Shown: positions 49,824 through 60,635 of the stretch, piece by piece
Position numbering within the stretch: the first letter of the stretch is position 1
Layout: the number at the start of each line of letters is the position of its first letter
Program-made: the position numbers and the translations under genes
Notes under the pieces: model-generated
What the model was told of the DNA's origin: nothing
Seen by the model: only the letters and a program-made list of their open reading frames with translations
Database searches by the model: none
DNA from: Senimuribacter intestinalis
Lineage (GTDB): Bacteria; Bacillota; Clostridia; Peptostreptococcales; Anaerovoracaceae
DNA length: 64,000 bases
NCBI GenBank assembly: GCA_943192975.1
Contig: CALPCJ010000014.1
Coordinates: 23,091-87,090, forward strand
Direction: 5' to 3'

Positions 49824-52800
49824 ATGAAATATGAAGGACAGCATCCGGGTAAAGTTGGATTCGGTAAATACTTTTCGGATGTGACAAGTAGTCAAGGTAT
49901 GGTAATCCGAGACAGTGAATTGGACGCTGTAAAGAAATATAATTTAGCATTAAAAGATGGTGGAGATAAGCAAGTTGCATTTCGTAAGTATTTAAGTGCA
50001 ACTAGTGAAGAATTACAACAAATTGCTAACACAGCCAACGGTGCTGCCATCCAATATCAGCAAATCGGATCATCCGCCCTTGTCGGAGCGTCCGGCATGG
50101 ATGGTTTGAAAAATGCAGCAAATCTTGTAAAGATGGAATTCGGTGCAATGATGAAGAGTTTCGCCCTCTTCTACGTTGTTTCAGAAGCAATTAACCTGTT
50201 ATTCAAAGGACTGCAGAAATTATGGAGTATGGTGCCAACGCAGGATCACCTGCTGGAATGGGCGGCAGAATCTGCCCAGCAATTGGAGGAAACACAGTCT
50301 AGTCTGGAAAGCCTTAATGGAGAACTAGAAACCACCCAGGATAGAATTGCGGAACTGAGAAACAAAGGACCTCTGTCGCTGGTAGAGAAAGAGGAGCTTG
50401 CAGCCCTTGAAGAAGCCAATGCGAAGCTGGAACGGCAGAAAGCCTTATTGGAAGCACAGGAGAAGACGCAAAAGCAGAAGGCAAGTGACGATGCATATAA
50501 AGCACTGAAGGGCTATTCTCAAACCATTAGGAAAGAGGATAGAACTAAAGAAGAAATCACAATTGATGAGCAGATTCGCAGTGCTACAGACAGCTATAAT
50601 AAGGCGAAACAGAATGCTGCATCAGCAAAAAATTCACAGCAGAAAGAGTCCTATGTCAGACAGATGAACTATGCGGAGGAATCTTTACTTGATTTGGCTA
50701 CAAAAGCAGAAGAGCAGATCAACAACATCGACCTCTCCAATGCAAGCGCAGAGGTGAAAGCTTTTGTCCTCAGCACAAAATCCGCAATCAACGAAGGACT
50801 CCTTGCCAATGGAACATTGAAAGTGAAAGATTTGCTGGGCGAGGTGTTTAATGAAGATGAGTTTCGAATTTATGGAAGTAAGCTGAATCAGCTGCTTGAA
50901 AATAAAAACTTTGAGTTTAACACAACATCGCTAAGAGAGCAGTTGGGTGAAGAGTTTGTGACTGCTTGTGAGGACGCCGGGATTTCTGCAGAAGATTTAG
51001 CAGAGCATTTACAGAAACTTAAGAATTCCGGAGGTAAAATTGAAGTCAGAGTACCGACTTTGGAGGATTCCATCGATGAAATATCCAACATGGAAAGTGC
51101 CATAGGAGCATTAAGTAATGCCTGTAACGAATTCGCAGATAACGGCGGAAAGGTATCCATAGAGACGATCGAAGGCGTTGCAGAAGCATTCGATTCCATG
51201 TCTGGTACTAAAGAATTTAAAAACGCAATTACTGTTTTGAGTGATTCTTCATCGTCTGTTGCTGAAGTTGAAGATGCAATGAATGGTCTGGTAAACGCAT
51301 ACTTGAACAGTGAAGATGTGATGAGAAACTTGACTGATAAAAACAAGGAACTGTACATCAATCAGCTAAGGCAAATGGGTGTTAGCAATGCACAAGAAGT
51401 GGTAGAGTATAAGCTGGCAGTAGCAAAATTACAAAATGCATCTGCGACCGAGGAGGAAAAAAAGCAGGCAAGAGCGCAGATTCAAGCGGTATTGGAAAGC
51501 AATTTAGCATTAAATGCTAATGCTACAGCAAGCTTGAATGCAGCACAGAAAACGGCATTACTTGCAACATATGAATCCTATGTAACGGGGAGTTCTTTTG
51601 CACAGGTAGTTTCGAATAATGCCAAGATGCTATATGCCGTGGGAATGGCAGCGGGTACTGCCGGTAAAAGTTTGGCTGAGTATGCGGAAATTATGTTGGC
51701 AATTCAGGAACTGCAAAAAGATCCTGGCCTGGGAAGTAAAATTGCAATAGGCGCTTTGATTACAAAGGCAATAGGCATACGAAGTGATGCAGAGGCGGCA
51801 TATAGAAAAATGTTCACATTTGATACCAATTACTCCCCAACAACTCCTAGCTCAACCCCAACCTCCGGCGACTCTACCCCTAAGAAAAAACCTTCAGAGA
51901 AGCGCCGTGACGAGTACAACGCTGCAAAGGAAAAGCTGGATGACAAGCTGCAAAAGAACCAGATTTCTTATGAACGGTATTACAAAAGACTAACTGCTCT
52001 GGGCAAAAAATATCTCAAAGATCAGAAGGGCAATGCCGCAGATTATCGCCAGCACTTAAACGATGTCATTGCAGCCAGAAGGGAAGTGTTTTCTCATGCG
52101 AAGGAGCAGCTGGATCAGAAGTACGAGCAGGGTATCATCGGTATCAGAACCTATTACAAAAAGACGAAGGAACTGATGGACAAGTGGCTCAAGGGGCGTA
52201 AGTCCACAGAAGAGGACTATGCCAATGCATCTATCGAGCTTTCAAAGAAAGTGGTGCAGAGCTGGAACGACCGCATCAGTAGTGCAAATGAATACATTGA
52301 CCGCCGTGACCTGAGACAGGACTGGATACCGGGGCAGGATGCAGTATCCTATCTGGAAAAGGAGATGGCGCGGCTGCAGGAAGACTATGCGGCAGGCTTA
52401 TTTGGCAGCACTGAGGATTTTCTGGAAGTATACAACAAGCTGGAAGATAAACTGATCGAAGCACGTAAAGATGCTGCTGAAGCAGAGCTGGACAAGATTG
52501 AAAAGCGTGTAGATTCCATCAACGATTTGACCGACATGGTTTCTGACATGCTGAAACAGCGCTATGAAGATACGATTGACGCGCTGGAAAAGCAGGTTGA
52601 TAAGTACAAGGAAATCATCGACCAGAAGAAAAAATCCCTGGATCTCACCCGAGATGAACTTTCTTACCAGAAAGAGATGAAGGAGCAGGGCGAAGAACTG
52701 GCGAAAATGCAGGCAAAAGCCGCAGTGCTGGCGCTGGATAATTCCCGCGAAGGTAAGGCGAAGTATGCCGCCCTCATGGATGAAATTCGGCAGAAGCAGG

Positions 52801-53963
52801 AGGACATCAGCGAGAAACAGGCGGACAGAGCCTATGACGCCAAGGTAAAAGCCCTCGATGAGGCCAGCGATGCTTATGAAAAAGCGATGCAGACCAAAAT
52901 CGACGGACTAAACGAACAGATGGAACATGCTGGAAAGTGGCAGGAATACGTCTACAGCTATATTAAAAATACCAATCCTTCCAGACTGCTGGAAGAATTA
53001 AAGGAGTATAACTATCAGTATGGCAATGGGCTACTGACAGCAGTAACGGATATCTGGACCGAGTGCGAATCTCTTTTGACGAAATATGGATCCGATATTG
53101 TGAAGCTCCTGCAGGCACAGAAAGACGCTGAACAGGAACAGAAAAAAAATATCGGAGACAGCGAAAATCCATCGGTAAAGGGAATGACGACAGCGCAGGT
53201 TCAAGAAGCGATCAAGCCAAAAAACACGCAGACGAACACCGATGAGGATAACAGTAATCTGGTGGACAGGCTGATAGATGGTGGATGGAACAAGGGAAAA
53301 GTTTGGTATGACAAGAAGAACAAAGTGATCTATATGGGCGACCAAGGCGACCGCAGAATTACCGCTCACGCATATAAACTCATTAAGAAGATGAAGGAGA
53401 TTAACGATTCCAAGAAGTCTAAGAAAGACAAAGAAGGCGAGTTAAAACCGATGATGGAACAGCTCAATAAGCTCTGGAGCTACGGCGAAGCCCATTTGGA
53501 ATGGAATAGTAAAGAAAAGAAATTCCATTTGCACAAATATAAAGGCACCAGCGCCAAATGGCAGATTTTCCACAACGGACTTTCCGCAGGTTTTGTCGGC
53601 AGCTACGTTCCAACACCGAAGCAGAACGAAACCTATGCGCTGCTGCAGAAGGGAGAACTGGTACTGAACCGTGCCGACCAAAAGCGCCTCGGCATACAGA
53701 TGCAGGCGCTGACGTTTTTGACAGAAGGACTGCACAGGACAGGGCTTTCCGGTATAAGCAGCGGAGGACTTGGCATGGGGGATATCGTAGTAAATGTGCA
53801 GGCGCCTGTCACCATCGAAGGAAATGCCGATGCGAATACTGTGAAAGCGCTCCGCGAGTATGGCGATTATATTTCCGGGCAGACCCTTTCCAAGCTGCAG
53901 TTCGCTATGAATCGCCGGGGCTACGCGTCTCGTACCGCAGCAAATGCAATGAAAAGACAATAA
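49824..53963 (+). CDS. Tape measure protein, non-contractile module (main part)
   Basis: About 1,379 residues from the ATG at 49824; the frame is open further upstream, but that part overlaps the inverted genes. It contains a hydrophobic region (FGAMMKSFALFYVVSEAINL), long coiled coils throughout, and a C terminus with the ALLQKGELVLNRADQKRLGI motif and a short beta segment. The true N terminus probably comes from the exon at 48421. The start lacks a good ribosome binding site. This length would predict a tail of roughly 200 nm. Confidence 0.8.
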   Translation: MKYEGQHPGKVGFGKYFSDVTSSQGMVIRDSELDAVKKYNLALKDGGDKQVAFRKYLSATSEELQQIANTANGAAIQYQQIGSSALVGASGMDGLKNAANLVKMEFGAMMKSFALFYVVSEAINLLFKGLQKLWSMVPTQDHLLEWAAESAQQLEETQSSLESLNGELETTQDRIAELRNKGPLSLVEKEELAALEEANAKLERQKALLEAQEKTQKQKASDDAYKALKGYSQTIRKEDRTKEEITIDEQIRSATDSYNKAKQNAASAKNSQQKESYVRQMNYAEESLLDLATKAEEQINNIDLSNASAEVKAFVLSTKSAINEGLLANGTLKVKDLLGEVFNEDEFRIYGSKLNQLLENKNFEFNTTSLREQLGEEFVTACEDAGISAEDLAEHLQKLKNSGGKIEVRVPTLEDSIDEISNMESAIGALSNACNEFADNGGKVSIETIEGVAEAFDSMSGTKEFKNAITVLSDSSSSVAEVEDAMNGLVNAYLNSEDVMRNLTDKNKELYINQLRQMGVSNAQEVVEYKLAVAKLQNASATEEEKKQARAQIQAVLESNLALNANATASLNAAQKTALLATYESYVTGSSFAQVVSNNAKMLYAVGMAAGTAGKSLAEYAEIMLAIQELQKDPGLGSKIAIGALITKAIGIRSDAEAAYRKMFTFDTNYSPTTPSSTPTSGDSTPKKKPSEKRRDEYNAAKEKLDDKLQKNQISYERYYKRLTALGKKYLKDQKGNAADYRQHLNDVIAARREVFSHAKEQLDQKYEQGIIGIRTYYKKTKELMDKWLKGRKSTEEDYANASIELSKKVVQSWNDRISSANEYIDRRDLRQDWIPGQDAVSYLEKEMARLQEDYAAGLFGSTEDFLEVYNKLEDKLIEARKDAAEAELDKIEKRVDSINDLTDMVSDMLKQRYEDTIDALEKQVDKYKEIIDQKKKSLDLTRDELSYQKEMKEQGEELAKMQAKAAVLALDNSREGKAKYAALMDEIRQKQEDISEKQADRAYDAKVKALDEASDAYEKAMQTKIDGLNEQMEHAGKWQEYVYSYIKNTNPSRLLEELKEYNYQYGNGLLTAVTDIWTECESLLTKYGSDIVKLLQAQKDAEQEQKKNIGDSENPSVKGMTTAQVQEAIKPKNTQTNTDEDNSNLVDRLIDGGWNKGKVWYDKKNKVIYMGDQGDRRITAHAYKLIKKMKEINDSKKSKKDKEGELKPMMEQLNKLWSYGEAHLEWNSKEKKFHLHKYKGTSAKWQIFHNGLSAGFVGSYVPTPKQNETYALLQKGELVLNRADQKRLGIQMQALTFLTEGLHRTGLSGISSGGLGMGDIVVNVQAPVTIEGNADANTVKALREYGDYISGQTLSKLQFAMNRRGYASRTAANAMKRQ

Positions 53964-53985
53964 TAAATGAGAAAAGGAGGAATGA

Positions 53986-54837
53986 ATGATGTTTACAGCA
54001 AAATCGTTTACTTACGATGGGAAATCCAGCGATGATTTTGGACTGCTGGTCTATTATCTGGATAACCAGGCGATAACCGAAGAGCCGATTTGGGAGTCGG
54101 AAATTACAGAAAACAGATTGGTGTCTCGTACAGACCCGCTGTTTTTCGGGCTCAATGTGAATAAGCCGCTGACCTGGTCTTTTGTGGTCGGAAGCGTGAA
54201 ATCCCTGGAGCGGGAACAGATTGACGAAATCATGGACTGGCTCACATCCTGCGATACCTACAAGTGGCTGGAAATCGAGCAGGACGATATGAGCGGCTGG
54301 CGATACAAGGCGCTGATACAGAATGTGCAGCTGATTCACTTTCATGGACTTGCGGCAGCTTTTCGCTGCACTGTGGTGTGTGACAGTCAGTTCGCTTATG
54401 AATATCCGGTACAGTATTCGTACCGGGTTGAGGACGGAACCGTGAAAAACGCAGCAGGAAAGACGTTAGAAAAAGTGGTGCTGAGAAACGACAGCGCATT
54501 TTCCGGCTATCTTTACCCAAAGATGGAACTGCGCCTTTCAAAGGATTGTGAGGCTTTTACCGTAATCAATGCAAGTGATGGCAATCGTCCTTTTACGATA
54601 CGAGTGCCGAAGGACTTTACCGCAGATGACGGCAGCGAAGAACTTGTCGTAAAGGTGGACAATAAGAATCAGATTATCACCTGCAACAGCAGCGCGCTCA
54701 ATATCTACGACTGCTTCGGCGATGAGGAAAGCCGTCACTACTTTTTCCGCCTTGTAAAAGGGGATAACGTGCTGTGCTTTACAGGCAGCGGCCTTCTGCG
54801 CGTCGAGTGTGAGTTTCTGAGGAAAGGAGGTGTGTAA
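53986..54837 (+). CDS. Distal tail protein (Dit, Sipho_tail family)
   Basis: A 283-residue Dit-like protein. The N-terminal domain (FTAKSFTYDGKSSDDFGLLV, then ITENRLVSRTDPLFFGLN) forms the hexameric ring at the tail end. The C-terminal galectin-like half follows. AAAGGAGG precedes the ATG. It connects the tube to the Tal protein encoded next. Confidence 0.88.
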   Translation: MMFTAKSFTYDGKSSDDFGLLVYYLDNQAITEEPIWESEITENRLVSRTDPLFFGLNVNKPLTWSFVVGSVKSLEREQIDEIMDWLTSCDTYKWLEIEQDDMSGWRYKALIQNVQLIHFHGLAAAFRCTVVCDSQFAYEYPVQYSYRVEDGTVKNAAGKTLEKVVLRNDSAFSGYLYPKMELRLSKDCEAFTVINASDGNRPFTIRVPKDFTADDGSEELVVKVDNKNQIITCNSSALNIYDCFGDEESRHYFFRLVKGDNVLCFTGSGLLRVECEFLRKGGV

Positions 54838-54838
54838 G

Positions 54839-57800
54839 ATGATTGTAAATTTTCATGATTTGCAGATGGAGCCGGGCGGAAAGCTGAGACAGCCGGTGCT
54901 GTTTCTGAAGACCATGACTGGTGCGCCGATTTGTCCGGTGAGCGGGTATTATGATTTGCAGGCGGAGTTTCGCTTTAACGATGTATCGGAAATCAGTTTC
55001 AGCGTGCCAAGGCAGTACATGGACGGCGACAGGCTTTCGGACAATCCGTGTTTTGAAAAACTCTCCGGTATGCGCACAGTCACCATGGAGCCTTACGGCA
55101 CTTTTATTCTGGTTAATCCGACGGTCAAAGACGATGGAATCACACAGGTGAAAGAATGCAAAGCGTATTCCTTGGAGTACGAACTGAATTACAAGACCGT
55201 TTCTGCCATAAGCGGCACCTATATGTTTTACGATCCGGTGGGGAAAAACGAAGATACCATCATGGACATTCTTTTATCGGGGGTTCCTGGCTGGAAAATC
55301 GGACATATCGATACGGCAGTGGCGACCCGTTACAGAACCTTTGATATTTCGGCGGACTCTGTATATTCGCTGATGATGAACACGCTGCAGGAATCCTATT
55401 CCTGCATGTTTCTCTTCGAAACGGAAATGCGAGAAATTCACGTTTACGACGCGGAGTCAGCGGTTTCCAATGTGCCGCTGTTTCTCTCAAAGGTCAACCT
55501 GATTGAGAACCAAAGCTTTGAGGAACTCAGCGATGAAATCGTCACCTGCCTCAGCGTATACGGTGCGGAGGATACGGATATCACCAGCGTCAATCCTATT
55601 GGCGGAAACAAAATTTACAACCTGGACTATTTTATTGAAATCGGAGATATTCCAGAGACGCTGGGTGAGAAGTGGAAACGGTGGCAAGGAGACTGCAAGC
55701 AATATCAGAACATTTTCAGCAAGATACATTCCGCGATTTATACGGATTCGACTGTCTGCAATGGTGAAGTCGTACGGTTGGCGGATTTGCAAAAGGATTT
55801 GGACGCCCAGCTTCTGGTGATGGATAGTTATAAGACAAATCCTAGTGGAGCACAGGCTGCGGATATCGCTAAATGTCAGCAGCAGATTGACAAGCTGACC
55901 GCCGCAGTGGCGAAGCAAAGGCAGGTAGTGGAAAAGCTGGAAAAAAGTCTGGAAGAAAATCACCTCATGCTGGAAGAAATCAGTGGGCTTTGCAGTTTTG
56001 ACAGGTATTTTACTGCAGATGAGCTGAAGGAACTAAATCCGTATCTGAAAGAGGATTCTCTACAGGACAGCACTTATGTAGTATCAGAGGTTTCTGACGA
56101 GCCGCAGACATGCCGGAAGATCAACGCCTCAGATGGTTATCAGGTGTCGATTACAAAGGGCAGCATCAAGGAAATCGGTAATGATAGAAACCTGTCGCCG
56201 GAGGAACTGGCGGCGCTGAATCTTTCTGAAACCGAAAAGCGGGAACTCTTGAGGATACTGGAATCGCTGGATACGATTTATTTGGGAAGACGATTTTTCT
56301 CCATTGATTTGGGCGTCTTGACCGTGCAGAATACATCCGGTGATTTTTCGCTGACGGGAACCGTGGTGAATTCGACCCTGTCGGTTGAGTCAGAGCCCGG
56401 AACCGATGGAAGTTATGGCTGTACCGTAGTGGTTCATGTGGAGCATCCGACTTACAACGGGGATGACGTGAGCTATTCCAACGGAATCTTTGTGGTAAGC
56501 GGCAGTTTAACAGGACTTACCCATGAAGAGGCTGGCGCTTTGTCCTTTCAGCTGACCGGCGGCACGTTGACTTTGACCCTGGACGCAAGCCTGTATCAAC
56601 AACAGAATACAGTGCAGGATTTGTACGATTACGGAGTTTTCTGTCTTGCAAAGCTAGCAAGACCGTCCTATGAGTTTTCGGTGGATAGCGCTAATTTTAT
56701 GGCGCTTGCTGAATTCAGTGAGCTGCGGGATCAAATTACCCTCGGCAAATCGGTGAATCTGGAGTGGAAGGACGGCGTGTATCTGCAGCCGATTTTGATT
56801 GAGATGAAGCTGAATTTTGAGCAGCCAGAAAGCTTTCAGATGACTTTGAGCAATAAGTTCAGAGCCAATCACCCGGAATTTTTGCTGGCAGATACCATCG
56901 GAAAAACTGCCAAACAGGCGGCGAGTCTTGACGCCAGCAAGTTCAGCTACAGCGCCTTTCATAATTCTAATATCGAAAACGATGTGGAAAAGCTGATTCA
57001 CTCGGCGCTGGATGTGAGCAAACGCGCCATCATCAACGGGAAAAATCAGGATGTTTTAATCGACGGTGCGGGGATTCATCTGCGCAGGCTGGCAGATAGA
57101 GAAAATCAGGTCTTTGATCCTTGCGAAGTCCGCATGATTCACAATCAGATTGTATTTACCGATGATGGGTGGAATACGGCAGGTCTTGCCTTGGGCAAGC
57201 TTTCGGTCGATGTGGACGGCACGGAAAAGTCGGTCATGGGCGTAGTTGCGGAAAGTCTCATTGGAAATATTCTCATCGGAAACAAATTGACCATCGAAGC
57301 AACCGGTGTGGATGCTGTGACCCAGCAGCCGAATCTAACCCACTTTCGAGTGGACGGCAGCGGCGCTTATCTGGGCAACGCTGCCTTTGTGATGCAGGGC
57401 GCGCCCCATGACGGGATTCCTGGAAATCAGATGGTATTGGATCCCCGCTACGGTCTTGTGGCAGGCGACCATACCCTGTTTTCCATCGGAAGCGGCGGTG
57501 CGGAGGCGAACTTTATCGACGATGACGGAAAAGTGGTTTACGATGCTACAGGCGTGATGCCTGAGGGCGCGTCCTTGTACTTTGACGCCGAAAGCGGAAA
57601 CGCCAGCTTTCGCGGCAATGTCTATGCGGAAAACGGGTGCTTTAAGGGTAGAGTCGAGGCGACGGAAGGCTACTTCAACGGAAAAATCCAGACCTCTAAT
57701 CTGGTAATCGAGGACAATGCCGTTGTGCAGGGGCTAGAAGTCGGGAAGAATGTGACCATGGGAGCGGATGCAAAGATTACATGGGAACAGCTGCCTTTGG

Positions 57801-58726
57801 GTGTGGCATCGGCAGGTGCGGTAACTGCCATTACCCAGAATGCGATTCAGACGGGAGATTTGCACCTTGGCGGGAAGCTTTATCATATCACAGATGGTGA
57901 TGCATGGTGGGGCGCGAATGCAAAAGAATATCTTCTTTTAGGTGTAAATGGCAACAATAATTTGCAAATCGGTTCACCGTCAACGAATGTGGAATATGAA
58001 GATATCACCATGTATGCCAGAGAACATATGTATTTTATGCCCGGTGGGGCAAAGGTTATGAAGGAAACTGACGGAAGTGGTGGATGGACAGTAAGATTGA
58101 GTAACGACAGTTCATTCCAAGGCATGAAGGTTAGAGGACAATTGACGATAAGTGATGTAATAAATGCTAATGGAGGGATAAACGTCAAATCAATAGATGC
58201 AGATTTCATGAATATAAGAAGTATCGTTGCATCAGGAACTATTCGAGCTGACTATTTTGGAACTAACAGCAACTATGCCACATTGGTACATGCGAACAAT
58301 GTATGTATTCATACAAATACTACTATATCTAACAATGATTGTGGTTTTAGCAGTAGTGGGTATTTACAGAAATATAGCGGTTCGTCAAAACGTTTTAAAC
58401 ATGATATCAATGATATGAGTGGCGAACTTATTAAAAAAATCTATGGACTTTACGATATCGAGATAAAGGAATGGGTCTACAACGATGATTACATTGATAG
58501 CGAAGATCAGTTATATCAAACTACAACTTTTGGACTGATTGCAGAAGATGTATATTCTGTTTTACCAGATGCTGTTATTCTGGATAAGGACGGTCTTGTT
58601 GAAAATTATAGGGATAGGCATCTTTTGAATGCCATGCTTGTTTTAATCCAAGACCAAAAAAAGGAAATCGACAAACTGAAAGAATCTTTAGAAGAACTGA
58701 AAGGAGAAATGAAAAATGGAATATGA
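54839..58726 (+). CDS. Tail-associated protein (Tal) with C-terminal Peptidase_S74 chaperone
   Basis: About 1,295 residues from the ATG at 54839. Residues 1-400 are the Tal/gp27-like hub (PVSGYYDLQAEFRFNDVSEI). A coiled-coil region follows at about residues 330-385, then beta-rich repeats. The last 120 residues form an S74 intramolecular chaperone starting SSKRFKHDI and ending in a coiled coil. S74 domains trimerise the fibre and usually cut themselves off. It should reach the cell surface and bind or digest it. AAAGGAGG precedes the start. Confidence 0.87.
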   Translation: MIVNFHDLQMEPGGKLRQPVLFLKTMTGAPICPVSGYYDLQAEFRFNDVSEISFSVPRQYMDGDRLSDNPCFEKLSGMRTVTMEPYGTFILVNPTVKDDGITQVKECKAYSLEYELNYKTVSAISGTYMFYDPVGKNEDTIMDILLSGVPGWKIGHIDTAVATRYRTFDISADSVYSLMMNTLQESYSCMFLFETEMREIHVYDAESAVSNVPLFLSKVNLIENQSFEELSDEIVTCLSVYGAEDTDITSVNPIGGNKIYNLDYFIEIGDIPETLGEKWKRWQGDCKQYQNIFSKIHSAIYTDSTVCNGEVVRLADLQKDLDAQLLVMDSYKTNPSGAQAADIAKCQQQIDKLTAAVAKQRQVVEKLEKSLEENHLMLEEISGLCSFDRYFTADELKELNPYLKEDSLQDSTYVVSEVSDEPQTCRKINASDGYQVSITKGSIKEIGNDRNLSPEELAALNLSETEKRELLRILESLDTIYLGRRFFSIDLGVLTVQNTSGDFSLTGTVVNSTLSVESEPGTDGSYGCTVVVHVEHPTYNGDDVSYSNGIFVVSGSLTGLTHEEAGALSFQLTGGTLTLTLDASLYQQQNTVQDLYDYGVFCLAKLARPSYEFSVDSANFMALAEFSELRDQITLGKSVNLEWKDGVYLQPILIEMKLNFEQPESFQMTLSNKFRANHPEFLLADTIGKTAKQAASLDASKFSYSAFHNSNIENDVEKLIHSALDVSKRAIINGKNQDVLIDGAGIHLRRLADRENQVFDPCEVRMIHNQIVFTDDGWNTAGLALGKLSVDVDGTEKSVMGVVAESLIGNILIGNKLTIEATGVDAVTQQPNLTHFRVDGSGAYLGNAAFVMQGAPHDGIPGNQMVLDPRYGLVAGDHTLFSIGSGGAEANFIDDDGKVVYDATGVMPEGASLYFDAESGNASFRGNVYAENGCFKGRVEATEGYFNGKIQTSNLVIEDNAVVQGLEVGKNVTMGADAKITWEQLPLGVASAGAVTAITQNAIQTGDLHLGGKLYHITDGDAWWGANAKEYLLLGVNGNNNLQIGSPSTNVEYEDITMYAREHMYFMPGGAKVMKETDGSGGWTVRLSNDSSFQGMKVRGQLTISDVINANGGINVKSIDADFMNIRSIVASGTIRADYFGTNSNYATLVHANNVCIHTNTTISNNDCGFSSSGYLQKYSGSSKRFKHDINDMSGELIKKIYGLYDIEIKEWVYNDDYIDSEDQLYQTTTFGLIAEDVYSVLPDAVILDKDGLVENYRDRHLLNAMLVLIQDQKKEIDKLKESLEELKGEMKNGI

Positions 58727-58883
58727 GAAACTGAACAACATTTATAACACATTAAATTTAGTGGAAACCAAAGGACAGTCTACGGTGCTGATGGCGGCAT
58801 GCCTCAGCACTTTGCGGGAAGTCCTTGCAGCGGCATCTGCAAGACCTTTGCAGGATTCGTCGCAGGAAAAAAAGGAGGGATAA
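58716..58883 (+). CDS. Small phage protein
   Basis: A 55-residue helical protein (MEYEKLNNIYNTLNLVETKG start), overlapping the Tal stop by 11 nt. AAAGGAG precedes it. Similar short genes follow Tal in many Firmicutes phages. Not recognised. Confidence 0.6.
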   Translation: MEYEKLNNIYNTLNLVETKGQSTVLMAACLSTLREVLAAASARPLQDSSQEKKEG

Positions 58884-58886
58884 GCG

Positions 58887-59177
58887 ATGCGCAGAGGAAC
58901 GACACCAACTTTGCAATTTGAGACAGAATGGGATTGGACAGGCTACGAACTGCTGCTGACCATGAGCGGCGGCACGGAAAAGTCGGAACTGACCTTTGAC
59001 GACAGCAGGCTGACCGTGGACGGTTCCACCGTATATCTGTCTTTGACACAGGCGGAGACGCTACAGTTTGAAAAGTCAGTGCAGTGTCAGATTAAAGGAA
59101 AAAAGGACGGGGTGGTAGTGGCGACTGATATTGTTCGTGTAAAAGTACTACCGATTTTGAACGAGGAGGTTATGTAA
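58887..59177 (+). CDS. Baseplate-type beta protein (BppU-like N domain)
   Basis: A 96-residue all-beta protein with RRGTTPTLQFETEWDWTGYE and a final VATDIVRVKVLPILNEEV strand, typical of small proteins that carry receptor-binding fibres. AAAGGAGG lies in the preceding gene. It precedes the collagen-like fibre by 1 nt. Confidence 0.65.
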   Translation: MRRGTTPTLQFETEWDWTGYELLLTMSGGTEKSELTFDDSRLTVDGSTVYLSLTQAETLQFEKSVQCQIKGKKDGVVVATDIVRVKVLPILNEEVM

Positions 59178-59178
59178 G

Positions 59179-60624
59179 ATGGAAAAAACCATAGGAATGT
59201 CACTTCTGAACACAGAAGTAATCAGAATGTCTTCTGAGAATGTGCTAAAAGGTGACAAAGGGGAAAAAGGCGATGCTTTTACCTACGAAGATTTTACGCA
59301 GGAACAGCTTGCGGCTTTGCGCGGTCCCAAAGGCGAGCAGGGTGAGAAAGGTGAAAAAGGCGACCGGGGTGAACAGGGTATACAGGGCATTCCGGGAGAA
59401 AAAGGTGACACCGGTGAACGTGGGCCGCAAGGTCCGCAGGGGCTTCAGGGAGAAACAGGCGCCCAGGGACCGAAAGGAGAAACCGGCAGAGGTTTTATTG
59501 TAAGCGGCTATTTTGCTTCGCTGGCAGAACTGCAGGCACAGGTTACGCCGTTTGAAGGAGCGGCTTATGGCATCGGTACAGCGCAGCCCTACGACATTTA
59601 TATTTACGATGCGGCAGGCGGCAGGTGGGTCAACAACGGACCACTGCAGGGCGCAAAGGGCGACAAAGGAGATAAAGGCGATGCGGGCATGACTGCAGAA
59701 GAGTTTCAGGCGGTGCTGGATGCAAAACTGGATGCCAGCACGGATTTGATTACTGTGAAAGAAGCATCAGCGACAAACAGCATACTGATAAAAGGAACCA
59801 AGCCGTACGATGATGGTGAAACGCACTTGGACTTTTCGAGAACTTCGACTGAAAATGGTAAGCTGAATATTGACCTCAATGATTCAATGCTCAATCTGAT
59901 TGGCAAAACGGATACTGGAACGCAGGAATTTCACATCTATAATTCTGGAAATTCACTATATGTGAGCGCAGATGGAATGGGCGTCGTGGCGGAAATAGAC
60001 GCTGCCAGCAGAAAGCTACGCTTAAACAATGTGGAAGATCCCGCCTTGGATAATAGCGCGGCCAATAAGAAATACGTGGATGAAAAATTTTCACAAATTC
60101 CAGATGTCGATACTACGAGTCTTGTGCAAAAGACTGGCGGCACTATGACTGGTATACTCACTTTTACAGCTGATGAAAGTTATAACGAATATAAAAATGT
60201 ACAATTTGTACCGATTAATAAGAATGGAAAAACTGCACTATTAATAGGACAGCAAGATGTATCTAGCGTTCCAGATATTCTATTTAATAAGAGTAAATTG
60301 CATTTCGGACCAACTAATATACCTGGAGAAACAGTGCTTTATGGGGATGCAAATAGTTTTGCTATTTTCTCTGAATTTAAAGACATTACAGGTGCAGCAA
60401 TTGTTGATGGAGGATGTTTGAGTTTTGGTGGGAACGAAACGAAATTAGGAGTCTATGATGCCGCAGGAAATATGAAATATATTACATTGAATGCGAATGG
60501 CATGTATAATTCAAACGGAGTTGCAGACAATGGTGGATATTTCAGAAACATCCAAATTAGTACATCAGAACCAACATCCTCCGATGGCAAAAATGGCGAT
60601 ATCTGGATTGTGTATGAGGAATAA
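59179..60624 (+). CDS. Collagen-like tail fibre
   Basis: A 481-residue fibre. A short N-terminal anchor is followed by a Gly-X-Y collagen-like stretch at about residues 50-105 (GPKGEQGEKGEKGDRGEQGI and on), a head domain, a second short Gly-X-Y run (GAKGDKGDKGDAG) and a beta-rich tip. Such fibres trimerise. The tip is more AT-rich than the stalk, consistent with exchange. AGGAGG precedes the ATG. Confidence 0.88.
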   Translation: MEKTIGMSLLNTEVIRMSSENVLKGDKGEKGDAFTYEDFTQEQLAALRGPKGEQGEKGEKGDRGEQGIQGIPGEKGDTGERGPQGPQGLQGETGAQGPKGETGRGFIVSGYFASLAELQAQVTPFEGAAYGIGTAQPYDIYIYDAAGGRWVNNGPLQGAKGDKGDKGDAGMTAEEFQAVLDAKLDASTDLITVKEASATNSILIKGTKPYDDGETHLDFSRTSTENGKLNIDLNDSMLNLIGKTDTGTQEFHIYNSGNSLYVSADGMGVVAEIDAASRKLRLNNVEDPALDNSAANKKYVDEKFSQIPDVDTTSLVQKTGGTMTGILTFTADESYNEYKNVQFVPINKNGKTALLIGQQDVSSVPDILFNKSKLHFGPTNIPGETVLYGDANSFAIFSEFKDITGAAIVDGGCLSFGGNETKLGVYDAAGNMKYITLNANGMYNSNGVADNGGYFRNIQISTSEPTSSDGKNGDIWIVYEE

Positions 60625-60635
60625 GGAGGTGCAAC

